Positions 45,440 through 57,700 of a stretch of DNA of 64,000 bases are shown one piece after another. This stretch comes from Candidula unifasciata (taxonomy: Eukaryota; Mollusca; Gastropoda; Stylommatophora; Geomitridae): NCBI GenBank assembly GCA_905116865.2, contig CAJHNH020008443.1, positions 90,001 through 154,000 of the forward strand, given 5' to 3'. The position numbers were made by a program, and so were the translations under genes. The notes below the pieces were generated by a model that ran no database searches, was not told the DNA's origin, and saw nothing but the letters and a program-made list of their open reading frames with translations. Numbering within the stretch: the stretch's first letter is position 1; the number at the start of each line of letters is the position of its first letter.

Positions 45440-46684
45440 ATATGAGATATAATTTTTGACTTTGTATAAATTTATCGCAGAAGACAAAGTACGGAAACCT
45501 CCATACTTATGACAATCACATCCCGTTTGATTTAAATTCGTGATCACCATAACTCCATAACGATTAACACTGGGAACAACGGTTAACCAAACCAAGAATG
45601 CCGGAACTTGTACATTTAGTTTTAGTTAATTTAGCATGTCTCTAGTGTAAATGTTTCAAATATAATTTATAGGCGGAAGGCGTTAAAAGACAAAGGGTAG
45701 TTTTTTGAATTTCCTGCACAGTATTCTGAAATGCAGCCGAAGAAACCACAAGAAGTAACAGATTTCACGTTTACATTTAATAAATGATTTATTTTAAAGA
45801 TGATTTATTTCGTTACAAGGAGGAAGTGAGTCAGCTGAGTATGCCGATGCTCAGCCGTGCAGACGACAGACACGCCTCGACAATTCCCAATATTCTGACT
45901 ATATAAAAATCATAATTATTAATATCTACTTATAATAAATAATATGCATTTATTAAACAGAAAAAGCAGGAAATATGCTGAAATATACCTCCTTTGTTGA
46001 TTAAAGATACAGATATCTTCCTTAACCACTTCCTCGTAATGGCGCTTAGGCAAACTTCCGGTTGAGCGCACTAATAATCAATACTGATATTAAATAGCTG
46101 AAGTATAATTAATGACAACTTCACTGTATTATTTAAAACCAGTATACATAATTTCCATTCACAATTTTTGTTAATAATGCACATATCATGACAGACCATG
46201 AAATAAATGTTGCTAGTCTCTTTCTGTTGATTCCAGAACTATAGTTATGACCTTAAGGCAACCTACAACCTTTGACTCCTGTAAGGTTTGAACCTTGACA
46301 TTGACTAAGGCCACATCTGGCGTCTGCGATTAGGGATGATACAAATATTGGAATTTTCGAGCAGGTATATTTGCTTTGTTCACGCCGAGAAGGCATAGTC
46401 GATTATCTCTGTCTTATGTTATAAAATTATAAAACATGGTCATGTTTCTGTTTCATTGATTTTCCAGATAGGGATATAAACCCACATCAAGACATTTCAT
46501 ACAAATCAAATCACACTCGGCTCAGTCTGTCTGAATCATTGCACTTCACTCAAGTTAAATCTGTAGTGTGGTAAGGATAACGCACTTAGGACCCATACGG
46601 GAGAAGTGAGTTCTCATTCTACATTTCATTTCGTCACCCAGTGCTTTCCTCAAAGGAAATCAGACCCCTGACACAAGTTTCACG
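45440..46684. promoter_or_regulatory. region between RhoGDI and FDXR, ETS-like site, possible RhoGDI promoter
   Basis: On the minus strand GCGCTCAACCGGAAGTTTGC (about 46070-46051) contains CCGGAAGT, the ETS core common in animal core promoters. RhoGDI has a likely upstream non-coding exon, so this is a candidate promoter. No other gene is visible here. Confidence 0.3.
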
Positions 46685-47835
46685 GTGAAGTGTTCACGTT
46701 TAAACAGTACGCTTAGAAGAGCCAAATATTGGATTGGTTGTGATGAGGATGCCACCCAACAGTTGTGTTACCATGCAGACATTAATCTCAGTACTGCTTC
46801 AAACATCAGCCTCACGGCCCGTATCGCCCTTGACAGAAGCTGCCGAGAACAGATCCCTGGCATAGCAACCACTTTAGTCAAAACACCGGTTGATGAGAGC
46901 ACTGATGAAGATGATGCTTTACACGGATAGATCTTTTATCTGGGGCAAGTGACGTACACTGGCACTCACTGTAAAAGCAGAGGGAAAAGCCAAGCAGATG
47001 AGTGGTACCTGTGATGTTACAGTCAGCAGCCTCATAGAGGAGACTGGCTGCAAAAAAGGGAATTGGAATGGCTGAGTACTCAAGAATTCACACATGCATG
47101 CAGACAGTTACTCAATGAACATGCTCAAGAAAATCCAGTTAAGCTGCATCAGTCAGTAATAGATTATCTGGCTATCCTCCGAATAACGGTCCTAAATTAT
47201 CGAGGTGGAAAATATACCCTAACAGGGCCTCAGTCACGTGTCAATTGCGCACTTCCGTCGTCTTAAATTGTGCGTTTCCTGCGAATTCCGCCATCGCCGA
47301 GAGTATCCCCCCACGCTGCTCACGCGGCATGGATTAGGGCTAAACTAGATGGCTGGGACACGAGCAGCAGCAACCGCATCTCCTGTAGCTTTCTTCATTT
47401 TATTTGCTCGTGAGTCCTAGCCATCTAGCTTAGCCCCAATCCACGCCGCGTGGTGGATACTTTCGGCGGTGGCGGAAGTTGCCGGAAGTTTGCAATTCGG
47501 TAGTGACGTTATAGTCCCCGGAAGTGCGCAGTTGACACTGAGGCCCTGTTAGGGTATATTTTCCGCCTCTATAATTTAGGACCGTTATTCGGAGGATAGC
47601 CGATTATCTAATCAAGTGCATCACAGATAACTTGCCTAACCTTTATCTTTGGGTCGGGCCAATGCAGGTGTCTGAGACAATGAGAGTACAGATTATATGG
47701 CAGGCAAGTGACTGTCACTGTTCCAGTAGTGGTTTGGAGTGATGTCATTAATGCCATGCATGATGCATACCATTAAGACTTTAACAACAAGCAGGAATAA
47801 GTATCCCTGCCCAAGCTAGTGGATATAAGGAAGCA
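46685..47835 (+). pseudogene. decayed LINE RNase H fragment, interrupted by foldback E
   Basis: SCREQIPGIATTLVK and VDESTDEDDA align by eye with [20 protein letters not shown] and [11 protein letters not shown] in the LINE at 59968. Further peptide continues to HQSVIDYL at the foldback edge and resumes after it. Extensively mutated. Confidence 0.55.
47170..47601. mobile_element. foldback element E with perfect 8-bp target duplication
   Basis: Begins GGCTATCCTCCGAATAACGG and ends CCGTTATTCGGAGGATAGCC: a perfect 20-bp terminal inverted repeat. Flanked by GATTATCT at 47162-47169 and 47602-47609. Almost the whole 432 bp folds back on itself around a short A/T-rich loop near 47370-47410. Best-preserved family member. 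Confidence 0.95.
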
Positions 47836-47871
47836 ACCTGGAGCAACCATACATTCTACAGAATAAGATAG

Positions 47872-48125
47872 CCATGCTCAAGCCAGTCGGCTCTGTGGCT
47901 AAGTCGATGCGAACGCTTCGTAATGCCGGGATGCCGGGTTCGATCCCAGCTGCGGGCAATGCGCCTTGCATTGGTTTCGACAGTGGTATCAAGAAAGCCC
48001 ACCGTCCAGAAAGCAATGGCAGACTACTGGATGTAAGTTGCCTAGAGAAACCACACAACAGCCAGGGGCTGTTAGGGTTGGTTCTGCAATGTCCTGTAAA
48101 GGATACGCAACTAACTTAACTTAAT
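47872..48125 (+). repeat. tRNA-derived SINE, family 1
   Basis: A-box-like TGGCTAAGTCGATG (from 47896), B box GGTTCGATCCC (47938-47948), then the conserved body and a 3' end GTCCTGTAAAGGATACGCAA with a short AACTTAACTT tail. Not an intact tRNA. Confidence 0.85.
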
Positions 48126-48490
48126 GCTCAAGCCACTCTTAGACATCTTTTACTTGAGCCACCCCTCCTTAGATGCTTTTCACATTATGTGTGGTAGGTT
48201 ACAGTTTTATTATTCCTAACTTCCCTTGTGGTCGCTGGCTGGCATGTGAGTTATCTGCATCAAGTACCTTGTATCTCTCTGTGTATCTCTAGCAGCTTTT
48301 CCCAAAGCTGATTCACCTTAATAGTCCTATGTGTTTAAGATAATTAGAATTACCTCTTTACCCCTAATACCTAAACATTGAGACCAGGACAGATGGGGAT
48401 GAGCAAAATCTAACTGTACAACTGAAAAAATTACATTAATAATTACATGTATTTTATGTGTGTGTTTTTCAAGTTGTCTTTTTTTTACAG

Positions 48491-48756
48491 TCTTGTATAG
48501 CTGGTAAAAACTGGGCATTTAGAAGCTTCATATAATGAACAGTGTAAGAAGGATTGCCAGATGTTTCACTGGGACTCCAGAAATTCTGACATGGCGTAAG
48601 GTTGTTACTCTACAGCAGTGGTTTTCTCCCAGCTGCCGATGTCGAAGTTCAGACTCGCAGAAATCATCATCATCATCATCACCTGGCCAGCAATGTTGTG
48701 TTGCTGTTGTTGGCAGCGGACCTGCAGGGTTCTATACCGCTCAACAGTTGCTGAAG
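48491..48756 (+). CDS. FDXR: FDXR exon 1 (coding from 48535)
   Basis: TTTTTTTTACAG before 48491 looks like a splice acceptor, so this may be the second exon with 44 bases of leader. Coding starts at ATG 48535. A (TCA)n stretch (48664-48681) encodes a serine run in the leader. Ends TAQQLLK, donor GTGAGC. Confidence 0.85.
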
Positions 48757-51700
48757 GTGAGCACTGCACATTAACTCATTCAGCATTACACAGTTTGCTT
48801 ACATAATGGGAAATGTAGTAGAGTATTGTATAGATGCTCATGTGCTGGCCCTATGGTCTTTGGTTCAAATCAAATAAGATTTTTTTTCAATACTGACCTT
48901 GGTTTGTAGGTCGGCCCAGCCTTAAATGGCTACCAGGTAATGTCCTGGGAAGTAAAGGTGGCCATCTAGATGTTGACGACATCACCCACCAAATGGTCAG
49001 TCTAGCATGTTGTGTTATGTTATGTTATTACAATCGACATCATTGCACATTGGGCATTCCCATGCATGCTCAGTCCTCCTATGTTGCAACCACTCCAAAG
49101 TACTTAACTAATTATTCTCATGAGAAGTTTGTTATAATGTTTCCTATCTCGGTCTCGAAGGCGGCATAGACATGCTTCACCATGCTTTACTCCCATGTCA
49201 TGCAGTTATATTAGTGTCAGAGATACATCATTGTCCACTAGCTCAGTCCGTACAGCGTTGACGATATCTGCTCTGCCCATGCTTCTTCCCACATGCGTTG
49301 GTGAATTTCTTTCCAGTTGGTCAGCTCTGTCATTATGCTTTACCCCCAAGACCTGGTGTATAGATCCGGGTGAGGGAGGTTAAGTGAAATTTAATGCTTT
49401 CATAGCTCATACTGCCTTTTGCTATCTTCTGAAGCATGTTTATGGAGTCTGATACAATTGCTACCTGTGAGGCAGTTTTTTCGGATATCCATGCTAGGGC
49501 TCTAGAAGCAGCAGCTATTTCCATGGTCATGCTTGATGTGGTTGCCTGGTAAGTGCCGATGTCCTCCTGTATTGTTTTCTCCATTCTTTGCGCTCTGTAT
49601 GCCCATGCTGACCTTGATCTGCGCTTCACAGATCCATCCGTGTAGATGATGATATCTTCTGAGTGTGAATGCTGATCTATCAGTGACCTTACCTCTGTGT
49701 CTACGGCCAAAGGAATCTGATCCCTGCAGTGCCTTCTGAGTGTGATGACAACGTTAGAGATGTCACTCTATTGGTGTATTCGTCAGTTCTTTTCCGTGAC
49801 TGATATCATCTAGTTTACATATCTGCTGAATTAAGCCATCCTGGAGCGACCTCTTTTGAGATGCATTCCTCTTATGTTGTGTATAGCTTTGTGCAGTGGG
49901 TGGTTAATGTCTGCCAATACCCTCATGTATGCCTAGGACATATCACATGGCATTGCAAGAGATGTCTTTTTTGCAGCCGATTTTGAGTCTCATGGTCTCA
50001 TTTTGTACTCGGTTTAGTTTTTCTAGCTGATTTTTGCTGACCGTGAGGAGGCCCAGACAATAGTCAGTGATGCTTTATACAAGCCCTCAATAGAGAAGGA
50101 AAAGTAAGCGTTGTTCAATATCAGCTGCTGCTAGCACCTTGAGTGCTGTCAGACCTTTCCTGCCTCTAAGTATGACGTTGTCTATGTGACACCTGTATGA
50201 CAAGCATCAGTCAAAGGTCATGCCTAGATATTTTATGGTGTCTATTCTCTCTTTGAAGGGAACCAGACTTATTAAAAAAAAAAAACTTTGGCTCCCAGAT
50301 CAATCCAGCCTCAAATGGGTATCAGATAATGTTCAGAGAAGTAAATTTGGCCGGCGTGATGTTGACCACATTATCGACCAAATGCTGATTGGTCTATAAA
50401 ATAGAGATCTAGCACTGTATGCCCAATATGTCTGAAGGGGTGGAAGGGGTCCTTTACTGAAACATATTTACTAACAAATTTGATTTTGTATCCAGGGCGA
50501 CCATAATTTAATTGTGGACATTTACGAGAAATTGCCAGTTCCTTTTGGTCTTGTACGATTTGGAGTAGCACCTGACCATCCAGAAGTTAAGGTATGTGTA
50601 TATACGTGTTCTACACATGACACATAGCTCAGATTTAGAGCATTAAGTAGGGGTGCGACTAACTGTTATGTTTCAGGATGAGATAAATTTGGTGAACAGC
50701 TTACTTCTTTCATATCCAGACAATGCATAGTGTGTGATGGGATCTTTCTTCTGAATCACAATCAGCAAGTAGTGCAGTGTTGATGCCATCAAAGGAGACA
50801 TACACAAATACTGTCCAGACCAGCGACAAAGTCGTCTACTGGCGAGCCAGTGGGCGACTCGGTCACTGATACTTTCTTTCATGTCATGATAACAAACTGT
50901 CCAACATCCTCTTTCTTGCTTCCCCCAGCTTCTCTTCCCATCCAGCTTTCCCCATTATCGTGATTATAGTTTTATCCCACCCATAAAAACACACTGGACA
51001 ATATAGTAATTGAAAGCTATAAGAATACTGGGATTTGAACCTCTCACCTCCAGATGTTGACAGTGTAATGGATCATGGTCCTTTAGCTTTCACCATAGAG
51101 TTTCAGTATATCAGATGTAGTTTTGGTGTTATTTTGTGATGTTACAAAAAATGAGAATATTACCCTGGTGCTTTAAAAAAAAAATGATTTTTAAATTTTG
51201 TTTTGCAGAATGTGATTCATACTTTTACAAATACTGCCAAAAATGAACGCTGCAATTTTTTCGGCAATGTTGAAGTTGGTCGAGACGTGTCTCTAAAAGA
51301 TCTACGAGATGCTTACTCAGCTGTTATTTTGGTATGTTGCAAATCTAGTTATTAGTTAAGAGGCTAATTTTTATTAGTATTTGTTTACAGTGTAATTTTG
51401 CAAGTCTGGGTGTTAATATAGAGTTTGATATTTATTGCATGTTTAAAGTGAAATGTTGCAAGTTGGATTGTTAGTATAGAGGTTTATTTGAATTGCATGT
51501 TTAAAGAGTGATATTGCAAGTCTGGTTAATACTAGAGAGGCTGCTGTAAAGTGTATGTTTCTTATGTAGTGCAGAGGAAAGGGAGTGTTTATTCAAAGTA
51601 AGTCCACTTAGAGATTTGAAACCATGCCACCAGGCCAATAGGCAAGCTTACTACCAGGGCTTTTAAAGATAATGCTTGAAATTAGATCTTTGTTTCTAGG

Positions 51701-54700
51701 ATTTTAGCAGTTCATCTGATAGGACAGTAACACATATACATGTATTTACTCTTTGCAGTATTCATTGTTCAGAGACTAATGTGAAGAGTATATCCATATC
51801 TTCTTCTTCGTATTCACTAGCTGTAAACTGTGGCAGAAAGTTTTGTTTCTTCGCCCATTTCTGAACGTCCCAAAACCTGAGTTTTGCATGCACATCAGTT
51901 TTACAGATCTGGCTTATTTGTTGGTTCCTCGCTCTCAAGTAGATGCACTCTGACTTTAAAGGAGACAACCCTAATTGGTTAACTTATATTCTTCTTCTTC
52001 TTCTTCTTGTTCGCCGGCTATGAATTCCAGCGGTAAGTCGCGGTTGTTCGTCCAAATGGACTTTTAGATTTTACCTTGACCTGAGTTTTGTGTGTACATC
52101 CATTTTAGTGTCTTATTTGTTTGCAGTCCTCGTTCCCTGCCTCACCGGCAGATGTACTCCTACATCGAGGGAAGGTTAACTTATATGACATGGAACCTGT
52201 AACGCACTTGAGGAGTATATTTCTTTGTTTTCAATCGATCAGTCAACCATGTGCCATCTTTGCAAAGAAGGTTGGCTGTAATGGATCTCAACACGCTCTG
52301 TCTCTTGTCTCTGTTCTACACTCTCTCAGACTGCTGTTTGTCCATCTCTTGATATAATTTTCTACTAGGTATCACTGTCAGCTTCTTGCTCACTTGCCTT
52401 CAGCTTTTCGCTCTAGTATGGTTTTAATAAAGACTTATGTGTTTTGAGGCTGTAATTATCAATGACTTGCAGAGCAATGTTAGGAAAATAGAAGTTGGTA
52501 TCTTATGCTCAGGGTGGCCTGCATCGCTTGATAATATTCAAATAGAATACATATCCTGGATTTCTCACTCAGGATATTCAGATGTACATGTTAATGAACA
52601 GGCTGATATCAGATTCTAAAACTGCAGACTGGAAATGCAGACTTCTACCTGAGCAATTATTACTGCTCAAGTGATCGTCCCCAAGCTCTAGACACAATCC
52701 CAGTAGAAGCAAAGATGATTCTATGTGGAGACTTTAACAGCCACTCACAAAGCTGGGGGTACGACCACATAGACTAGAGAGGAGAGAAACTGAAAAAGTG
52801 GCAGGATGAGAACAGACTTGTTCTGATTAATAGGCCAACAGATCCACCCACATTCTACTCGAGGTCGTGGCACACCACTACTACCCCAGACCTAGCATTT
52901 CACTCTCCAGATCTGGAATGGAACATTACACGAGTTGTTGGAAAACAACTGGGAAGCAGTGATCATCGACCGGTCTTCCTGAATGTAGAAAATGAAAAGG
53001 TCAGAGAAACGAGTACGCTGCCAAGGTGGAACTACAAGAAGGCTGACTGGACAATGTTCAAACACTGTATTAGTATACTGCTTGAAAATCTCAGCGTAGA
53101 CCAGGATATAAACAAAGCAGTTAAAGAATTTAACAAACGCGTACTTCAGGCAGCAGAAGAATCAATACCAAGAGGTGCCCGTAAGCATTATAAGCCATAC
53201 TGGAATAGTGAACTAATTTACATAACGAAGTGGAAACATCTAGAAAGAAAGCAGAGACCAGGCCAAACCAAGAACATCACAATAACTACCAGCATGCAAA
53301 AGCAAAATTTGTAAGGGCAAAGCTGCAGGTTAGAAGGGAAAGCTGGCAGGAATAACAAGGTCACTGAACTTTGAAAAAGACACAAGAAAGTTATGGAAGC
53401 TTGTAAAACAAATTCATGATGAGGACACAGGGTGGAACTCAAAGATCACGCTGCTGAAAGATGGAAACATTGTCACAGGAAAAGAGGCAGCCAACCTCTT
53501 TACAGACACTTTTGCATTAGATAATAACATTGAAATCAGTTCAGAGAAAAAACAAGAAATTCAAGAAAAGACACAATTCAGAAGTCAGAAAGAAATAACA
53601 TCAGAGGCGCTAGAGGTGCCACTTACACTTAATGAACTGGAGTTGGCCATTTCAAAGCTAAAAATGCGAAAGTCACCAGGGGCAGATGGTATATCTAACG
53701 AAATGATCAAAAACTTGATAACAGTGGCCAAAACAAAGCTTTTACATATATTTAATGCTTCTGGGCAACAGGAAATGTTCCACAGATCTGGAGAGAGGCA
53801 ATTATGATACCCCTCATAAAGCCTGGGAAAGACAGTTCCAATGCCTCCAACTACAGACCGATCAGCCTCACAAGCTGTCTCTGCAAAACAATGGAGCGCA
53901 TCACCAACCTCAGACTACAATGGTACATTGAAAGTGAAAACATCATTACACCACAGCAGGCGGGCTTTAGAAAGTTCTACTCTACGGAAGACCAGACAAC
54001 ATACCTCTCCCAAGAAATAGAGGATGCTTTTCAAGACAAGAAATTGGTGCTCGCGGCATGGATAGATTTAAGGAAAGCTTTTGACAAGGTTTGGAAGGAG
54101 GGACTTTTGAAGAAATTGAGAAACTATAAAGTAAGTGGAAGAATGTACAATTGGATTAAAGCATATCTACATAACAGAAGAGCCCGGGTACAGGTAGATG
54201 GTTTCAAAAGTAAAAAAGTACTACTGCGACATGGCGTCCCTCAGGGTGGTGTCCTGTCGCCCACACTTTTTCTCTTATTCATCAACGACCTGGTTGCTGA
54301 GATACCAAATGGAATCAAAATGGCAATGTATGCCGACGACCTGGTACTGTGGTGCACCGATGAACATGCAACGATAGCCACAAGAACACTACAGCGGGCT
54401 ACATATGCACTTGAGGCATGGGCGAATAGATGGTGTGTCAGCATCAATACAGACAAATGTAGCACCACACTCTTTACTCTCTCCCCAAAGCAAAAAGCGG
54501 GCATCATCAAAATAAACGGAATACCCCTAAGAGATGATAAAGAGCCCACGTACCTCGGAGTCACATTTGATGACAGGTTGACATGGAGAAAACATATCAA
54601 CAAGGCAGCAACCAAAGCCAGGAGGAAGACAGCCATACTAAGAAAACTAAGGGAAACCACATGGGGAGCCAGTGGAAAATACTCAATAAAGTATACAAGC

Positions 54701-57700
54701 AGAGCATACTTCAACACTTGGAATATGGGTCAACTGCATGGTGTTCAGCATCTAGTACCACATTAAAGGAGTTGGACAAAGTGCAAAATCAAGCACTCAG
54801 AGTCATCACAGGAGGGATGAAATCAACCCTCATATTAGAAATTGAGAAAGCTGAAAAAAAACACAGGCACTGAGAGAACACAGAGATACAAAGTTGCAAA
54901 TACAAGCTGAAAAGTTCCTCAGTGTGCCAGATCACTCCATAAAAAATAGATTTCAGAACCTAGCCTTGGGACGGTTAAAAATAAGCAGCTTAGTACATCA
55001 AGCAAAAAAAATATGTAGACAAACTGCTGACCTTCCAGAAATTGGTTGTCCACTTAACAGTATTCCAGAACAAACCCCATGGAGAGAGAAATGCAAACTA
55101 ACAGTACAAATCCAGACAAATGTGAAAGGAATATTTGACAAGAAAGAACAAGATAGTGTACAACGCAGAATGGCCACCCTCAGTTATATTGATGAAGAAT
55201 ACCCACAAGAACAATGGGTCAGAGTCTATACAGATGGGTCCGCAGAAAGTGCAGTTAGAAATGATGGTGCTGGAGTGTACAAAGAATTCCCAGATGGTAC
55301 TAGGGATAGGTCCAGCGTACTCACCGGAAAGTACTGTCATAACTATGATGCAGAAACTCAGGCTATCAAGATAGCAACAGAGAAACTGCTAAATACCAAT
55401 CTTGGCTCCCAGTATGTAGTAATGCTGACAGATGCAAAATCAGTACTTGAAGCACTCTAGGAAACTACCAGAATTGCAAACACTGCTGACACAACTTAGC
55501 CTTCAGCAAAGAGTTGTAATGCATTGGAAACCATCACATTGTGGAGTGCCTGGAAATAAGAAAGCTAATCAACTGGCAGGAGAAGGTGCGACAAAAGTGC
55601 AACCGGATGTACCAGTCACATACCACCAAAAAAAAAAGAATCATTAAATAAATCATGAAACCACCAGCCCCAGCACAAGACGACTATTTTATTTTGGACA
55701 GATCAGAACAAGTCATTATCCTCCGCCTCAGAACAGGGCACAACAGATTACGTAACCACATGTACACAAAATTCAAGATAGGCGTATCAGCCATGTGCAC
55801 CTGTGGAAAGGTGCCCCAGAAAGCAGAGCATGTACTCCAGGACTGCACTGAATTTGATACATTAAGGCAAACCTTTTGGCCAGAAAGAACAACAGTGGAA
55901 CGTAAACTCTATGGACCACTGAATGAATTAACAACAACAGTGAAATTTATACAAGAGACAAAATTGCTGATATAGACAACTTATTTCAGGCGAACAAAAG
56001 AAGAAGAAGAAGGCTGATGGGTTAGCTGCCGCCATCTCTCTGGGCGATGAGCTGCTTTACGATAAAGTGTACATGGCGAAAGCGCTGTGGAATTAAGTAA
56101 ACAGTGCAGAAGAATGGAGAGCATCCATATCTGGAGATAATGATTCATCTGGGAGTGAACTGAGGGTCTGTATGATTTTCTGCCTGCAAGATTTAAAAAA
56201 AAGGGGGGAACTTTTAATCATGTTGCAGTTGGCATTATCAGTTTGGGAATCCTTCTTTGGCTACCTGAGGAAGGGGACAGAGCATCTAAGGGAATGTCCA
56301 GAATGCAGTGATGTCAGTTCATGTCTTTTAATATAGCAAAAAATTTTCACTTGTCTTTCTTTTCCTCAGCATCCCTCTTTTCATTCCTAGTATCGTCATA
56401 GCCTCTGTATTTAATTATTTTTGCTCCGATAAAACACTACCTATTCTTTTGTATGTCCTCATGTCCTGAGACTCAGTATTACTTTTTCTACTGCTTGTTT
56501 ATTGTGAAGGTCTCTGTGTCGTACAGCAGGTTTGAGTACATTTTACATTTGCACATTTTACTAAGCAACTAATTAATTATGCGATAAAATTGTTAATGAA
56601 GCACATGTTCTCATCTATTTTCAGTGTTACGGAGCATCAGCCAACAGAACTTTAGGTATTCCTGGAGAAGATCTTCCAAATGTCATATCGGCAAGATCAT
56701 TTGTAGGATGGTACAACGGTGTGCCACAAGACAAGGAGGTTTGTTCTGCTCTCATTTACTCCGCTGCTATCTTATTTGTTTGACTGTATATCATTTTTTT
56801 TGTTTTTGTGTCTAGCTACACAAGTCCCACTTAACATTTTGTGTCTTTCTGTTTTTCAAGCTACAAGTCAACTTGGACTGTGAATCTGCTGTTGTGTTGG
56901 GCCATGGAAATGTTGCATTAGATGTGGCCCGGATTCTTCTCACACCAGTCAGCATTTTAGAGGTATTTCATCTGTACAGCTATGTTACATTTGAGTTGAA
57001 GGCTTTTTTTGTGTGGCTAATGGGTATATTATCAAGTGGTTGGCTGTGAGGCTGCATGCTAGCTCCAGCGGTAATATTCAAAACTTGAGACCTTCTCCTC
57101 TGCCTTGTATGCATATTATTAATATGTAATCTACCTCAAGGAAATATATAATTACTACATTTTCGTCCTTTTTAGGACGAAATGTTTTGTTATTTGAAGC
57201 CCCACCCTGGCTTTTGCCAGGGGCCGCAATATAGACAATTGTCTGAACGCGGTTTCTGGGATCTCTCCACGGCGGTCCTCATCCACATGGTGGCACTTTG
57301 TATTATCGGGTGTTTGTCGCTTGTGTGATGTCCTGGTGGGGTAGAAAGTCAGTCAGTCAGTCAAGGAAATATACATGAATGAAAGTGTATCCATCATTTT
57401 GAATAATCCTGTATTATGTATTTCAAATAATCTGGTAATAATTATAGCTGTCGACTGTTATTTTGGCTATAATCTATTCAAAATACCCTCCACAGAAAAC
57501 AGATATATCAGAGCATGCCCTGAAAGCCCTTCACAGGAGTCAGGTGAGCAAGGTTCATGTTGTTGGGCGAAGAGGACCTCTTCAGGTTGCATTTACAATC
57601 AAAGAACTGCGAGAGATGATCAAACTGCCAGGGACACAAACTGTTATTCGACGTGAGGATGTCGAAGGACTGGATAAAGTTATTGATGGTAGGTGTTTCA

